Under the pieces are notes generated by a model, which saw only the letters and a list, made by a program, of their open reading frames with translations, was not told the origin of the DNA and did no database searches. Shown piece by piece: positions 23,068 through 32,199 of a stretch of DNA of 64,000 nucleotides. The translations under genes and the position numbers were made by a program. The DNA is taken from positions 152,206,875 through 152,270,874 of the forward strand of contig CP136062.1 of assembly GCA_032622095.1 (NCBI GenBank), read 5' to 3'. This DNA comes from Siphonodentalium dalli. Taxonomy: Eukaryota; Mollusca; Scaphopoda; Gadilida; Siphonodentaliidae. Numbering within the stretch: the stretch's first letter is position 1; the number at the start of each line of letters is the position of its first letter.

Positions 23068-23958
23068 TTAACCATTTACCCAACAGCCGGCCAAAAACGC
23101 CCAAATAAAGCTTCAACAGCCTAAAATGTCTTCGGTCTGTCTCAATAACACCATACAAATAAGGATTAACTGTCATGTGGACTGTTTTTATGGAGATGTA
23201 ACGGTGAGGTAAGTGGACATAACTTGTGTAAAACCCGAAGGGTTTTACATACAAGTTATGTCCACTTACCTCACCGTTACATCTCCATAAAAATAGTCCA
23301 CATGACATTTAATCCTTATATTTATATACATTTAGCGAAAAAGCCACGTTTGTAAATATTTTAAATCGAAAAGTGTATCGTGACAAGATCAGCCCAAAAT
23401 ACCCAATAGCACCCTTGGCAAAAGTTAATAGGAACAATTTCTCTTCATGTTGAAACCCGATGATGTATTAAGTCAATCCTGCGCGAGTCAAAATGCGCCC
23501 AAAGCATTACGCGTTCGTCTTTCCAAACCTAATGACACATCGATGGTGTTATTAGCTTGGTGTCATGAGGCGTTGCGCATTCACCGAGAAATAACTGCAG
23601 CTAGCCACGTGGGCGCCGACCAATCAGAATGCTGGATTTAGTGATGACAACACTTAGTGTGTAAATATATATGGATATCATTGGAACCGGTTCATTGACC
23701 ACATTGTGATGGTTACAGTTATGCCCTGTGCCAATGCATTCTCTTATATATGCGAGTCGACCATAGGTCGCCTCGCATATATAAGAGAATGCATTGGCCT
23801 AAATTTTATAATATTTTTCTACATTCTTTGACAATTTTATCATTTTTAATATGTGTTAAGCCAATGCATTCTCTTATATATGCGAGGCGACCTATGGTCG
23901 ACTCGCATATATAAGAGAATGCATTGGCACAGGGCCGTTCTGTTGGGTAAAGGGTTAA
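23068..23958. mobile_element. Foldback MITE type A, inverted and interrupted
   Basis: Ends TTAACCATTTACCCAACAG and GTTCTGTTGGGTAAAGGG + TTAA. Cassette hairpins at 23724-23798 and 23860-23934. Compared with 35947-36347, the arm is split after CCATACAAATA by a 508-bp insertion (23162-23668) and resumes at TATGGATATCATTGGAACCG. Confidence 0.85.
23162..23668. mobile_element. Long-hairpin element nested in the type A MITE
   Basis: Begins with a nearly perfect hairpin at 23162-23319 (GGATTAACTGTCATGTGGAC ... GTCCACATGACATTTAATCC, loop AAAACCCGAAGGGTTTT), followed by an unpaired tail of about 350 bp. Boundaries follow from the intact paralogue. Same architecture as 39001-39418 and 30065-30215. No transposase seen; class unknown. 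Confidence 0.7.
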
Positions 23959-25189
23959 TGTCCGCGCCCGATCGGACAGCGTACTGGAGCCACGACAACA
24001 CACCTGGACAAATCTTATAATGGGGCATGTCGTCATTTTGCATTCGGATCATTATTCAATGATCTCGAATGAGACTTTTCAGCGTGACAAACTTGGTATT
24101 ATGACAGAGATCTGATTTTTGTCAGAATACCCTGACCATGTTTAGATCGCCGGTCCGCTAGCATGAGAGACCAGTATTCGCTACCTCTCGACTACCGACC
24201 TGTTCTGGACGCTGGATAGACAATAACCCTGGTGCATGGACGTGGCGACAGGGGAGGGGGTCTGGCAACTTTGGTCAAATGTTCAATAGTTGGAAATTTC
24301 ATGCCTGCCACAAACAGGAAAATGTTCACCACATATAGGTTGACACTGTTCTCAATGTTTGATTTTCCAACACATAGTTGGTGGGAAATTTGTTGTTTTT
24401 AGACCAACAGTAGCATGCGGTTTTACTTTTTGTCTGAAATGGCCATTAGTTGAAAACCTTAGGGGGGGGGGGGGGGGGTGTCAGTTGAAAAATTCCTACA
24501 TTTGGAAATTTTGAGGTACCATTTGGAAAGTTCCAACCCAAGTGGGGGTTGCAAATCCCGAACATAGGGCTTTGGTTTGGGGGAGGGTGGAGTGCAGTTC
24601 CAAACTTAAAGGTGGACATCCTCTCCCAACGGAGATATTCTACCCACGTTCCTGCCATGATGGCGTGTGAGCTGGATACAAAAAAAAGGCATCTGCTTGC
24701 GAGAAGATATCTCACATCACTCGAGTTTGTCTGAAGTCGGAGGTCACATGCTTGTGAGATATAAAAAGCTCACGAAATATACGTCACATGCTTCATATCC
24801 TGTACTGTATACTCTCAGTCTCTTCTTAGTGGCGGGTGAACTAATAACGTTGATAATGTACGGTCATTATAACAGGAGCTTAGAAATTAGGTTTACACAG
24901 GATCCTCCGATGGCCATGACATCCAGCTAATAATTTCCCGAAGAGTATCGGGACTACATTGCTGACCTGTTCCAATGACACTGCAGTCATTTTGCAGGAT
25001 TCATTATGCGAACGATGTCTGGCAGCTAATTACAGAGATGCCACAACTGCGTTGTTCGTGCAATTTTTTTAAATGATCTAATACAATCATGTCTGATTCA
25101 GTTGCTAGTATTGCAAGCTGGTAACAATTAGAGTGGCGTCATTGTGTTGTCATTGATAACAACTCCAACCCGTATTATTGACATGCGCA

Positions 25190-25560
25190 GACAAGACGCT
25201 GATTATCGCGATTGTTCGGGCGTGCGGAATGCAGATTGTTTGGCATATACAGTACAATTCAGAAGAAGAAGCTATTTTCGCGCCCAATACCCCGCTTATA
25301 TCACAAACGGCGCGATTATAAGCGCGCGACTTACGACATTGTTATGATAATTCGAGCTTAATATTGCGATATATTGCTCTTAATAAAAATTATAAAATCT
25401 GCTTGTGGCGACATGTTGTTTGAACGACTGTTAAAGGCTCAGTTCGCAGTGTTTTCACAGCATAACTAGCCATGCAGATCCTCTATATGTGTTCCTCGAA
25501 AAAGGCGCGCTCAAAACGCGCCTCAACATCCCTCTTGTTATGATTGGTAATGTAGGTAGC
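25190..25560 (-). mobile_element. GCGC-rich MITE, copy 2 (inverted)
   Basis: In reverse complement it shares AGAGCAATAT, TTAAGCTCGAATTATC, GGCGCGCTATAATCGCGCC-type blocks, AGCGGGGTATTGGGCGCGAA and GAATTGTACTG-type ends with 7656-8018. Confidence 0.7.
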
Positions 25561-26754
25561 GCAACATAAGTTCTTTCTTCTGAAATGTTTGCTTCAATGC
25601 AGGGGTGCCGTTATGATGTCACCGACGCAGTGTTACGATCCCCGACAGGGGGACTATAGGATCCCGAAAGCTACCGAGTTGACCATTGCATATTTCTCCC
25701 GGGGGGGGGGGGCTAACCATACAGACATGGGAGCTAGTAGCCCCCCCGACCCCTCCACTGGTTCCGCACCTGCTTCAAAGTACAACGACCCAAAAAAATA
25801 CATTGGTTACCATGGTAACATTGCATGATACAAATTGGAAATGTATTCATGGCTCCATAAGAAAACATACGAAATCTATTTTACTTTTCATTTATATTCT
25901 AGTATATGGATACCATCCCTGGTTAAGTGGTCATGTTATTGTGCTTGGTAATGATGGGACAAAGTGGTGCTTTTAAGAAAATGAACCATTACTTTTCTGC
26001 TAAAGTTGTCATTTTCACGGCCTTTGGTTAATCTGAACGAATGGGGACACAGCAAATATCTGTATAAAACATTCAAAAACATATATATTGTAAAATATAC
26101 AAATAATGGCACGTTTGGTTGTTCGGAACGAGTAACACATCTTACGGTCATAGTGATGTATTATAATCTAACTTTCAGATAAAATTACGCATTGAATATG
26201 CCGCAATTTTGGAGTAACTTCAGTTTGTTTACATTTAATACACGCGTCACAGGGTTAAATGAGTTCGTATTACTGTAAACATTGCGATAAAATATTATTT
26301 TCACATTACATTACTACTTTCAGTACTTTGACAACTGCTGTGGAGTTCAGAACAAACCTAGTATTTTATATGGAATAAACATTTTTACTGTCACAATTTT
26401 GACACTTAAAAATGAGCTATTGTGAATTTTTGTTGAGATGAACTTCAAACGTCAAACTTGGGGTGATATATAGAATTATTCTTGGCTCAAAGCAAATAAT
26501 ATCGTGATATATCCACACGAAGGCTTGAAGTTTGCCGATCAGTCGAACGGCCGGGTTACTTCACGGAAAACAAACTCCGAACAGCTGGGGGGGGGGGGGG
26601 TAGCACTCGCGTCGTATCAACAAACCAATTAACACACACGTGTCGTTCTATGTATATACCACAAGTGGAACTAATTCGAATTCCTTGAGTCCCTTTAATC
26701 AAAATGTGCATGTATACCTGTAAGAACGAAACATGATGAAATCTGTTATTCCCT
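25561..26754. other. No clear feature
   Basis: G run at about 25700, G run at 26587. Open frames (25589-25976, 25936-26151) are short and unrecognised. AT-rich and mostly single copy within this window. Confidence 0.45.
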
Positions 26755-26758
26755 TTGA

Positions 26759-27252
26759 AGGTACGGGAGGCCTTGGCCGTGGGTATGCTGTGAAAATATT
26801 TCCACCGGTCAAAAACCGCCACAAACAGAAAGAATATTAAAATGTAGAGAGACTTTGTCCGTATACAAATAAGAAATATCGCATAAATAGTATGTTATTG
26901 CTATATGTTTGACCATTGTTATGTAAACAAATGCATAACAAGTTACTTTCCTGGTGTCTGTTCATATTATGATGGTAAACATAAAGAGCGTTCTTTGATG
27001 CTGAATTCCTGATATGGAACGAATAAAGAGCGTTTATATCATTTGTGTGTGATTAACCAGTAACACTATGCTGCCTTCTGTAACACAAACAGGCTCTTGC
27101 TTAGGTAAAATATAGTAGGTCTTTATGATAGCATGCTGTTTACTCGATGGTCATGGTATATATGAACAAAACTGTATGCGTTGTAATGTTTTTCTATTTA
27201 CGGTGATTGAAACAAATATGAATATTTTCGACAACTAAGGCCTCCCGTGCCT
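26759..27252. mobile_element. TTAA-type MITE, 494 bp, relative of 1152-1659
   Basis: Left AGGTACGGGAGGCCTTGGCC after TTGA; right AAGGCCTCCCGTGCCT before TTAA. The inside carries two outward-facing AAAGAGCGTT motifs (26985, 27024), GTGTGTGATTAACCAGTAAC and GAATATTTTCGACAAC, matching 1152-1659 in reverse complement. No ORF. Confidence 0.8.
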
Positions 27253-27565
27253 TTAAAGACTCATCACATGGCAGACTTTTTAGAACAACATTACTAACCG
27301 CCCACGAAATTAAATGTTAGGTTGCTATGTGACATTTCGTCATCCCATACTAATGCGATCGACTTTCGAATGTACTAAGTCGTTAATCTTCATCTTCAGC
27401 TTTCTCCAGAGGGCAATCAACCATTTATGGTGACAGGAATAATTTATTTATCGCCGATGCCAGACAATCCTGATTGTAGACCAATACAACCGCAAACTGT
27501 CCAATCGTGTCGTAATTTATTTAAAAGGTTTCACAGAACCCGGAGAACCAAACGACCTTGAAATT

Positions 27566-27992
27566 TAGTGTGCCTGTCATTTGCAGAATGAGGTCCCCAG
27601 AGGGTTATTTATAGTGATGCTATCCCGCATAGCGGGCTAGTATAACCAAATTCACCCTCTGGGGTACTCATTCTGCGTGGCCTCATCTGCTGTGGGAGAC
27701 ATAAAATCAAATTAAAGTTCCCAAATGGCGAATATTGTGATGTACACCCATTGTGAACCTCGATTATGCAATGTGTCGTCTGCCAAATTTGGGGATATAG
27801 AGAAACTAAAAAAAACCCAAATATAATCTAAGTTTCTATAGAAATTTCATAATAAAGAAACTTTCCGAAGATGAGGCCTAAGCAGAATGAGGTCCCCAGA
27901 GGGTGAATTTAGTGATGCTAGCCCGCTATGAGGGATAGCGTCACTAAATTCACCCTCTGGGGACCTCATTCAGGCAAATGACAGACACACTA
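27566..27992. mobile_element. Twin-hairpin MITE, complete copy
   Basis: Ends TAGTGTGCCTGTCATTTGC and GCAAATGACAGACACACTA. Each end is followed inward by its own hairpin: 27586-27675 (CAGAATGAGGTCCCCAGAGG, loop CCCGCATAGCGGG) and 27881-27975. The two hairpins are in inverse order, so each terminal repeat contains a palindrome. No coding capacity. Truncated copy at 8429-8779; a possible small relic near 6335-6395. Confidence 0.85.
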
Positions 27993-28073
27993 AACTATCA
28001 TGCTAGACGCAATTGCAGAGTTACCCAGAGGAAATAATCACATACTTACTTGCATCTGAGACTTGTTTGTTTG

Positions 28074-28463
28074 TTAACCCTTTACCCAACAGAATGGCCC
28101 TGTGCCAATGCATTCTCTTATATATGCGAGTCGACCATAGGTCGCCTCGCATATATAAGAGAATGCATTGGCTTAACACATTAATAATTATAAAATTGTT
28201 AAAGAATGTAAGAAAAAGTGTTAAAAACAGATTTTATTTAGGCCAATGCATTCTCTTATATATGCGAGGCGACCTATGGTCGACTCGCATATATAAGAGA
28301 ATGCATTGGCACAGGGCATAACTGTAACTATCACAATGTGGTCAAGGAGCCGGTTCCAATGATATCCATATTTGTATGGTTTTATTGAGACAGACCGAAG
28401 ATATTTTAGGCTGTTGAAGCTTTATTTGGCCGGTTTTGGCCGGTTTGTTGGGTAAAGGGTTAA
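28074..28463. mobile_element. Foldback MITE type A, complete
   Basis: TTAACCCTTTACCCAACAG at the left, GTTGGGTAAAGGG + TTAA at the right, 390 bp. Cassette hairpins at 28098-28172 and 28242-28316 around an AT-rich spacer. Highly similar to 19779-20181 and 35947-36347, so activity was fairly recent. No transposase. Confidence 0.9.
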
Positions 28464-28798
28464 TGAATATAATAATCATTGCTGCTCTCTATTTGGTTTT
28501 ATTATCCACATCGATATAATAACCCTTTCTGTACTAAATCAATTCTCCCAGATAGTTAAAAAGTGTACATCGCACTGGTCTATTTTACATTTGGATGGAT
28601 ATTATGGTGTTAAAAGCAGACGACAGACAAATAAAAGTGCAAAACGAGCCATATTTATTAAGGGAAATGTTCAGATAATAAGTCCAACGATCGGAACCGA
28701 AGGCAACTTGTCCAGGAACAACGTCGGACCACGCACAAATGCTAATTTTTATTACACTCGTTTATTCGAGATGAACTAATGGCCAATAAACAAACGGC
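28464..28798. other. No clear feature
   Basis: Single-copy-looking AT-rich sequence. The frame at 28591-28779 is unrecognised. Confidence 0.4.
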
Positions 28799-29310
28799 AA
28801 TAAATACACAGAACGACACGATGTGTAAATGGGTTTGTCGATACGGCACGAGTGCTGTCGCGGAAGGATAGAACGAGAGGCGCTTGCGCCTCGAGTTATA
28901 TCCTTCCGCGACAGCACGAGTGCCGTATCGACAAACCCATTTACACATCGTGTCATTCTGTGTTTATTACACACTTCGCGTCCTAGAATCCGTGCATTAA
29001 AAATACATGCAGGCTTAGAAGTTTTATTTAGGCACATAGAGGGCGTGTTTTGTCATGTGTGATGATGCTTTTATTTTATAGTTCCGGTTTCATGGTTGAG
29101 GCGAACGTCATGTACGTCATTTTACGTCAACGAGATGCGTATGGAACGTACGTTCCATACGTATTTGTAAATATCGAACAGCAATAACACTTTATTATAT
29201 TTTCAGTAACTTTTTCTGCCAAAATAATAATCGTATCCCCACTCCCGGAAGTGCCACGGTGTTATCCTACTCTCAGAGGTTTATCCTACTCCCAGCGACG
29301 ACGGACTATT
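28799..29310. mobile_element. Long-hairpin element with tail
   Basis: 28799-28968 is a near-perfect hairpin (AATAAATACACAGAACGACA ... TGTCATTCTGTGTTTATT) with loop AGGCGCTTGCGCCT. CACTTTATTATATTTTCAGT at 29188 starts a segment that matches the tail of 5435-5870 in reverse complement (GTATCCCCACTCCCGGAAG). Two elements may be abutted here; boundaries uncertain. Confidence 0.6.
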
Positions 29311-29819
29311 TATCCCAACCTCGCACATTCCGAATTACGTAATTCGAAGTGCACGTTTTGGGTTACTCCCCTTACACCAAAATAATTGTCTCAGTTCCAG
29401 TGCATAGTCAGATAACACAAAATATATCAAAAACACAGACCACCAATGAGTTATCGACATCATATTCCAACTGAGTGAATTTGCAGGATCAACACCAACT
29501 GGGAAACATTTATGGTTACGCTACACTTCGGAATCCAAAGATCGAAATCGTGATAAACAATTGTTCCCACAAGTGCATTCGCACCAAGAAAATGAAAACA
29601 GCGTTGAGATCCACTTCAGTATCTTCAAGCAGTTCCACTTCAAATTCCACTGACATTCGAGTGCATATTCCAAATGAAAGTGAGCAGTGATATCCAATAG
29701 AACTAGGAAGGCTTATCCACACAATGACATTCCAAACAGTTACTAATTTAATCAATAAAGTTTGTTATTTGTTTGAAAAATTCCTCGGAAAAAATCCTCT
29801 TGAAGTTGGTTGGCAATAG
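29311..29819. other. No clear feature
   Basis: CCGAATTACGTAATTCGAAG is a short palindrome at about 29329. Nothing else recognised. Confidence 0.4.
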
Positions 29820-30215
29820 GATAAATCAGTCAATGAAATGACGTCACGTTCCTTGTACGGGGTAAAATACTATGGCGCGCGCGGCTATAGTAAAAAATTC
29901 ATGAATGAGTGACGTAATCGATTTACCTTATTTGGATTGTTATCTTATCATTGCGCGTAATTTAACGGAAAACATTTAGATCAATATTCAGAATCGGAAC
30001 ATCTTCTCAATGCATTTTATTAGAGTTGTGTCGTGACAAACTGTTGTGGAAAATATAATAAACACAATAGTTAACTGTCATCAGCGACGAACGAAGTTTC
30101 TCCTCTCGTGAGATGCGAGGATTATTTTTCACTCGGCTAACGCCTCGTGAAAAATAATCCTGCGCATCTCACTCGATGAGAAACTTCGTTCGTCGCTGAT
30201 GACAGTTAACTATTG
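29820..30215. mobile_element. Long-hairpin element, family of 5435-5870
   Basis: The tail 29820-30064 ends GAAAATATAATAAACACAAT. The hairpin 30065-30215 is almost perfect (CAATAGTTAACTGTCATCAG ... CTGATGACAGTTAACTATTG) with an inner CACTCGGCTAACGCCTCGTG-type loop shared with 5435-5583. Confidence 0.65.
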
Positions 30216-30234
30216 TCTATGTATTTCTGGGAAA

Positions 30235-30545
30235 AAAGCGTGCAATAAAGTACCAATGAGAACAAGTAGTACATCGAGGCGCGCCTTTTATCGCGATATT
30301 GGGCGCCTTTATCGCGATATTGGGCGCCTTTATCGCGATATTGGGCGCGCCCTTTTCGAGTAAGATAGATACCCAGCATGATCTCAAGCAGATTTTACGA
30401 TTTGTATTAAGAGCTAGTTATAACAGTATTAAGCTCGAGCTATCGCACTAATATCGTAAGCGGCGTGCTCCACTTGCGATATTAGCGGGGTTTTGGGCGC
30501 GAAAGTAGCGCGCTTAACATGCCAATTCTTCTGACCGCTACTGTA
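30235..30545 (+). mobile_element. GCGC-rich MITE, copy 3
   Basis: AAAGTACCAATGAGAACAAG at the left, GCCAATTCTTCTGACCGCTA at the right. It holds three tandem 21-bp units (GGCGCCTTTATCGCGATATT) at about 30285-30350 that the other two copies lack. Confidence 0.75.
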
Positions 30546-30641
30546 ACTATCAACGGGAGTATCTGCAGATAATACCCTTTATAAAATGACACCTTTTTCT
30601 GCCTATTTGGATTTATGTAGCGGTCGCGTTGAAAATATATA

Positions 30642-30807
30642 GAAGGCCGATGACTTCTCTGCAAGAGAGGTGGAGATATCTTGGTCACAGTCGTTAGACG
30701 CTTTGTGTGATCACCGAAGTTAAGCAACGTCGAGTTCGGTTAGTCCTTGGATGGGTGGTCGCCTTGGGATTCCGGGGTGCTGCCCAACTTTCGGTGGCGA
30801 CTACAGC

Positions 30808-30852
<45 letters not shown>

Positions 30853-30875
30853 CGCTCTCTCCATCTCTCTCTCTC

Positions 30876-30930
<55 letters not shown>

Positions 30931-30931
30931 C

Positions 30932-30985
<54 letters not shown>
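30642..30985 (+). mobile_element. 5S rRNA-derived SINE, copy 2, with (TC)n tail
   Basis: Head GAAGGCCGATGACTTCTCTG, junction ATATCTTGGTCACAGTCG, then the 5S-like body: GATCACCGAAGTTAAGCAAC (box A region), GGTTAGTCCTTGGATGGGTG, GGATTCCGGGGTGCTGCCCA (box C region). A (TC)n tail of about 175 bp follows from 30812. The internal promoter elements are well kept. The 3' part departs from a real 5S rRNA and cannot pair with its 5' end normally. Confidence 0.85.
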
Positions 30986-30988
<3 letters not shown>

Positions 30989-31216
30989 TTGTTACATATA
31001 AAACTACGTTTGGCTAGATCTGAGAGGCTCCCAGATCCTACACCACAGGCACAGCTGACTGAAAATGAGCTCATTTTCAAAGCTGTCAAATACTTTTTCA
31101 GAGACACCACTTCCAAGGACACAAGTTGTTTCACACAACAAACATTAAACATATCTGAGTTTGGAAAGAAATATGTCATTGCGACTCTTTCAAAAACCCT
31201 GCATCTCAATCATTGA
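30986..31216 (+). other. Open, non-repetitive frame between two microsatellites
   Basis: The frame reads RLPDPTPQAQLTENELIFKA, VKYFFRDTTSKDTSCFTQQT, LNISEFGKKYVIATLSKTLH and ends at TGA 31214-31216. Composition looks protein-like, but no family was recognised and upstream is only the (TC)n tract. It could be an exon remnant or part of an unknown element. Confidence 0.3.
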
Positions 31217-31224
31217 AAAAAGCT

Positions 31225-31225
31225 C

Positions 31226-31264
<39 letters not shown>

Positions 31265-31273
31265 GAGAGAGAT

Positions 31274-31319
<46 letters not shown>

Positions 31320-31350
31320 GAGAAAGAAAAGAGAGAAAAAGAGAGATTTA
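31225..31350. repeat. (GA)n microsatellite
   Basis: GA-rich tract with A interruptions. It is complementary to the (TC)n tract at 30812-30985, about 240 bp away. Confidence 0.95.
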
Positions 31351-32199
31351 TATGAGAAAATAAAAACTGATAACACAGTGTCAACACAAAACTTTTGTTG
31401 TATACTTTCTTATATATGTATATATGCACTGTTACCATGCGGCTATTGTAAAGTTATATTTAGTGTTGTTGTCTTCGGGAAAGGATGTCCATCTAAGTGG
31501 CTAGCACTTGTCCTCCATCCCGTCACCATATTATTTTGGTAAATAAATATGTTTAAAGCAGCTGACTGATGTAAACCAGGCTGCTGTCGCTGTATATATC
31601 CGATAGTGACATCATGTACATGTACTCCACAGACACCGGAATACAACAACTCATTGTTAACCACTACTACCACTACTACTACTACTACTACTAATAATAA
31701 CAACAACAACAACAAAAGCGTCTCCGCGTCAGCAGAGGACATCGTAGACATAGTTAGAAAGGTACAGGAGCGAATGGCCGAGCCTAAGAGGTTCCGTGAC
31801 ACATATACATGTATCAGCCGAAAACAACCTCTACCAACAACTACAAGAAGAATATCTCGGGGTTATTAACTTACATAAAACAGCACCAACTAACTGTACC
31901 ACTAAAAATTGAAGAAAGAAAGAACAAAAGAAAAACAAACAAACAAAAAAGCGAAGAAAAAAATGACCCCTCGACAACCCCATTTCTCATGTTTGTGTAT
32001 TATAATTTGCAACCCACCCACACCCATAATAATGTCCAAGGTGGGTTCAAACGGCCCATGGTCCGTCCCCCAAAACACAAATAAAGATTGTTCGCCAGTT
32101 TCTTCTGAACGCTCCAGTGGAGTGGTTGACGTCACGTTAATAATGTTGCAGTCTTCCAGCAAGATTGCCGTCTATATGCTCGTCTCAAATTAAACGGGG
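31351..32199 (+). other. Low-complexity ORF fragment and unassigned flank
   Basis: The frame at 31606-31869 reads TCTPQTPEYNN, a run of Thr then Asn from (ACT)n and (AAC)n microsatellites, and SASAEDIVDIVRKVQERMAE plus PKRFRDTYT. A Lys-rich stretch from an A-rich tract follows in another frame. The order resembles 57391-57840 (TPDY, Thr-rich run, helical segment with KR, Lys-rich end). Probably a remnant of a mobile-element protein; function unknown. Confidence 0.35.

Larger units (their letters stand above)
20481..25080. repeat. Composite repeat field, several degenerate units
   Basis: A block with GTCAGTATAACTGCT, GTTTATAGGA, GATGGCCATCACATCCATCTAAT and ATCGGGACTACATTGGTGAG recurs around 20630, 20950, 21535, 22590 and 24840. 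GACTGCGTTGCTCGAG recurs at 22095 and 22737. TGCTTGCGAGATATCTCAC motifs link several units. MITEs and a SINE are inserted among them. No unit keeps a long reading frame. Confidence 0.65.

Noticed and set aside
28013-28321. Recurrent short ORF NPLPNRMALCQCILLYMRVD seen at several loci
   Set aside because: It is a reading of the MITE left end plus cassette hairpin, on either strand; no start context and no conservation beyond the DNA itself.
30690-30790. Functional 5S rRNA gene
   Set aside because: Only the internal promoter part is close to 5S; the 3' end diverges, a non-5S head precedes it and a TC tail follows, as in the second copy.
30694-31209. 171-codon Arg/Glu-rich minus frame
   Set aside because: Product of the (GA)n strand of the SINE tail.
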